In this document: piece after piece, positions 4,925-5,730 of the stretch
How the letters are laid out: each line of letters begins with the position of its first letter
Numbering within the stretch: the first letter of the stretch is position 1
Source: Oscillospiraceae bacterium
GTDB taxonomy: Bacteria; Bacillota; Clostridia; Oscillospirales; Ruminococcaceae
Reading direction: 5' to 3'
NCBI GenBank assembly: GCA_017394565.1
Contig: JAFPXW010000006.1
Coordinates: 1-5,730, forward strand
Length of the DNA stretch: 5,730 nucleotides
Translations under genes and position numbers: made by a program
Notes under the pieces: model-generated
The model's database searches: none
Told to the model about the DNA's origin: nothing
Seen by the model: the letters and a program-made list of their open reading frames with translations, nothing else

Positions 4925-5730
4925 ATGGCTGAACACGTTCAGAAACCCACTGAGGAAAAGCTGAAACCAAAGCTTTTCTCCGTCATGAAAGGCTACACCA
5001 CCGGACAGCTCGTCAAGGACATCGTAGCCGGAATCATTGTCGCGATCATCGCGCTGCCGCTGTCCATCGCGCTGGCACTCGCATCGGGTGTCGGGCCGGA
5101 GCAGGGACTTTACACTGCGATCGTCGCCGGCTTCATCGTTTCGTTCTTCGGCGGCAGCCGTGTGCAGATTGCAGGCCCCACGGCTGCATTTGCGACCATC
5201 GTTGCCGGCATCGTGGCAACGGAGGGGATGGATGGCCTCATCATTTCCACCATCATGGCTGGTATCATCATGATCGTGATGGGCTTCTGCAAGTTCGGCG
5301 CCCTGCTCAAATATATCCCCGGCACCATCACCACGGGCTTTACCTTCGGCATTGCAGTAACGATCCTGCTCGGACAGATCAAGGATTTCCTCGGTCTGAC
5401 CTTCCAGAATGCACCGATCGAGACCGTGGACAAGGTGGTCGAGATCTGCCGCTGCATCGGCACGATCAACTGGCAGGCGGCGCTCGTGGGACTGATTTCC
5501 CTCGCGGTGCTGATCCTCTGGCCGAAGAAGCTGGAAAAAATTCCGGCATCGCTGATCGCGGTCATCGTCGGCTCTGCACTGGTCAAGCTCTCCGGTATGC
5601 ACGTCAACACCATCGGCGACCTGTACACCATTTCCTCTGCGCCGCCGCATTTCACCGCGCCGGTCGTGACCTTCGCAAGAGTCAAGGCGCTCGTCCCGAA
5701 CGCCTTCACCATCGCCATCCTGGCAGCCGT
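4925..5730 (+). CDS. SulP-family anion permease (SLC26-like), N-terminal part, cut by the window edge
   Basis: 268 complete codons are visible, with no stop before the right edge. The product is an integral membrane transporter of the SulP family, whose members move sulfate, bicarbonate, dicarboxylates or other anions. A polar N-terminus (1-28) leads to the family's opening membrane segment with D32 and ALPLSIALA (43-51), then GLYTA (61-65), and the signature GGSRVQIAGPTAAF (76-89). Further hydrophobic segments lie at about 103-121, 133-152, 183-199 and 208-220, with KYIPGTITTGF (129-139) between two of them. Full family members usually have 14 membrane segments and a C-terminal STAS domain at about 500-600 residues, so roughly half is missing. 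The ATG is preceded by AAAGGG with a 7-base gap. It is transcribed away from the hydrolases from its own promoter. The transported ion cannot be told from this part, and no carbonic anhydrase or sulfur gene is in view. Confidence 0.94.
   Translation, partial: MAEHVQKPTEEKLKPKLFSVMKGYTTGQLVKDIVAGIIVAIIALPLSIALALASGVGPEQGLYTAIVAGFIVSFFGGSRVQIAGPTAAFATIVAGIVATEGMDGLIISTIMAGIIMIVMGFCKFGALLKYIPGTITTGFTFGIAVTILLGQIKDFLGLTFQNAPIETVDKVVEICRCIGTINWQAALVGLISLAVLILWPKKLEKIPASLIAVIVGSALVKLSGMHVNTIGDLYTISSAPPHFTAPVVTFARVKALVPNAFTIAILAA

Noticed and set aside
4709..5718. Minus-strand frames of 313 (4709-5650) and 202 (5110-5718) codons opposite the SulP gene
   Set aside because: The + strand encodes unmistakable SulP sequence with its own promoter and ribosome site. 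The minus frames have low-complexity Asp/Arg/His or Met/Ala/Thr composition, as expected of antisense reads of a membrane protein gene.

Overview
The window looks like chromosomal DNA from a GC-rich, fibre-degrading gut or rumen Firmicute, most likely Ruminococcus or a close relative in the Oscillospiraceae. This is inferred from three things: strong AGGAG-type ribosome sites and TTGnnn/TATAAT promoters, Thr/Glu/Pro-rich acidic linkers typical of secreted Ruminococcus glycanases, and the gene content. No ribosomal or phylogenetic marker gene is present, so the genus is a guess.

Layout. Positions 1-77 hold the possible last codons of an upstream + strand gene and a strong bidirectional terminator. 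Next come two glycoside hydrolase genes on the minus strand. The upstream one (2173-4515) encodes a 780-residue cytoplasmic GH95 alpha-L-fucosidase-type enzyme. The downstream one (86-1960) encodes a 624-residue membrane-anchored or secreted CBM35-GH26 beta-mannanase-type enzyme. A 409-bp divergent intergenic region (4516-4924) carries two well-formed promoters back to back, one for the GH95 gene (minus) and one for a SulP-family anion permease gene (plus), which begins at 4925 and runs off the right edge after 268 codons.

The most unusual part is the 212-bp gap between the two hydrolase genes. It contains a complete 134-bp MITE-like element (2008-2141). It has 15-bp terminal inverted repeats (14/15 matching) that directly abut a perfect 10-bp target-site duplication (CTTCCCTGCC at 1998-2007 and 2142-2151). 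Inside are two perfect hairpins and a G-tract run with the form of a very stable G-quadruplex. The terminal repeats and duplication length resemble the IS4-family IS231 group. Removing the element and one duplication copy leaves the genes only 68 bp apart, so it seems to have inserted into an ancestral hydrolase operon.

How the genes may work together: the GH26 enzyme would cut beta-mannan at the cell surface, and the cytoplasmic GH95 enzyme would remove terminal alpha-L-fucose (or alpha-L-galactose) from imported oligosaccharides. The SulP gene has its own promoter and opposite direction and is probably functionally separate. A second point of interest is a Thr/Glu/Pro-rich, linker-like insertion of about 50 residues inside the GH26 catalytic domain.
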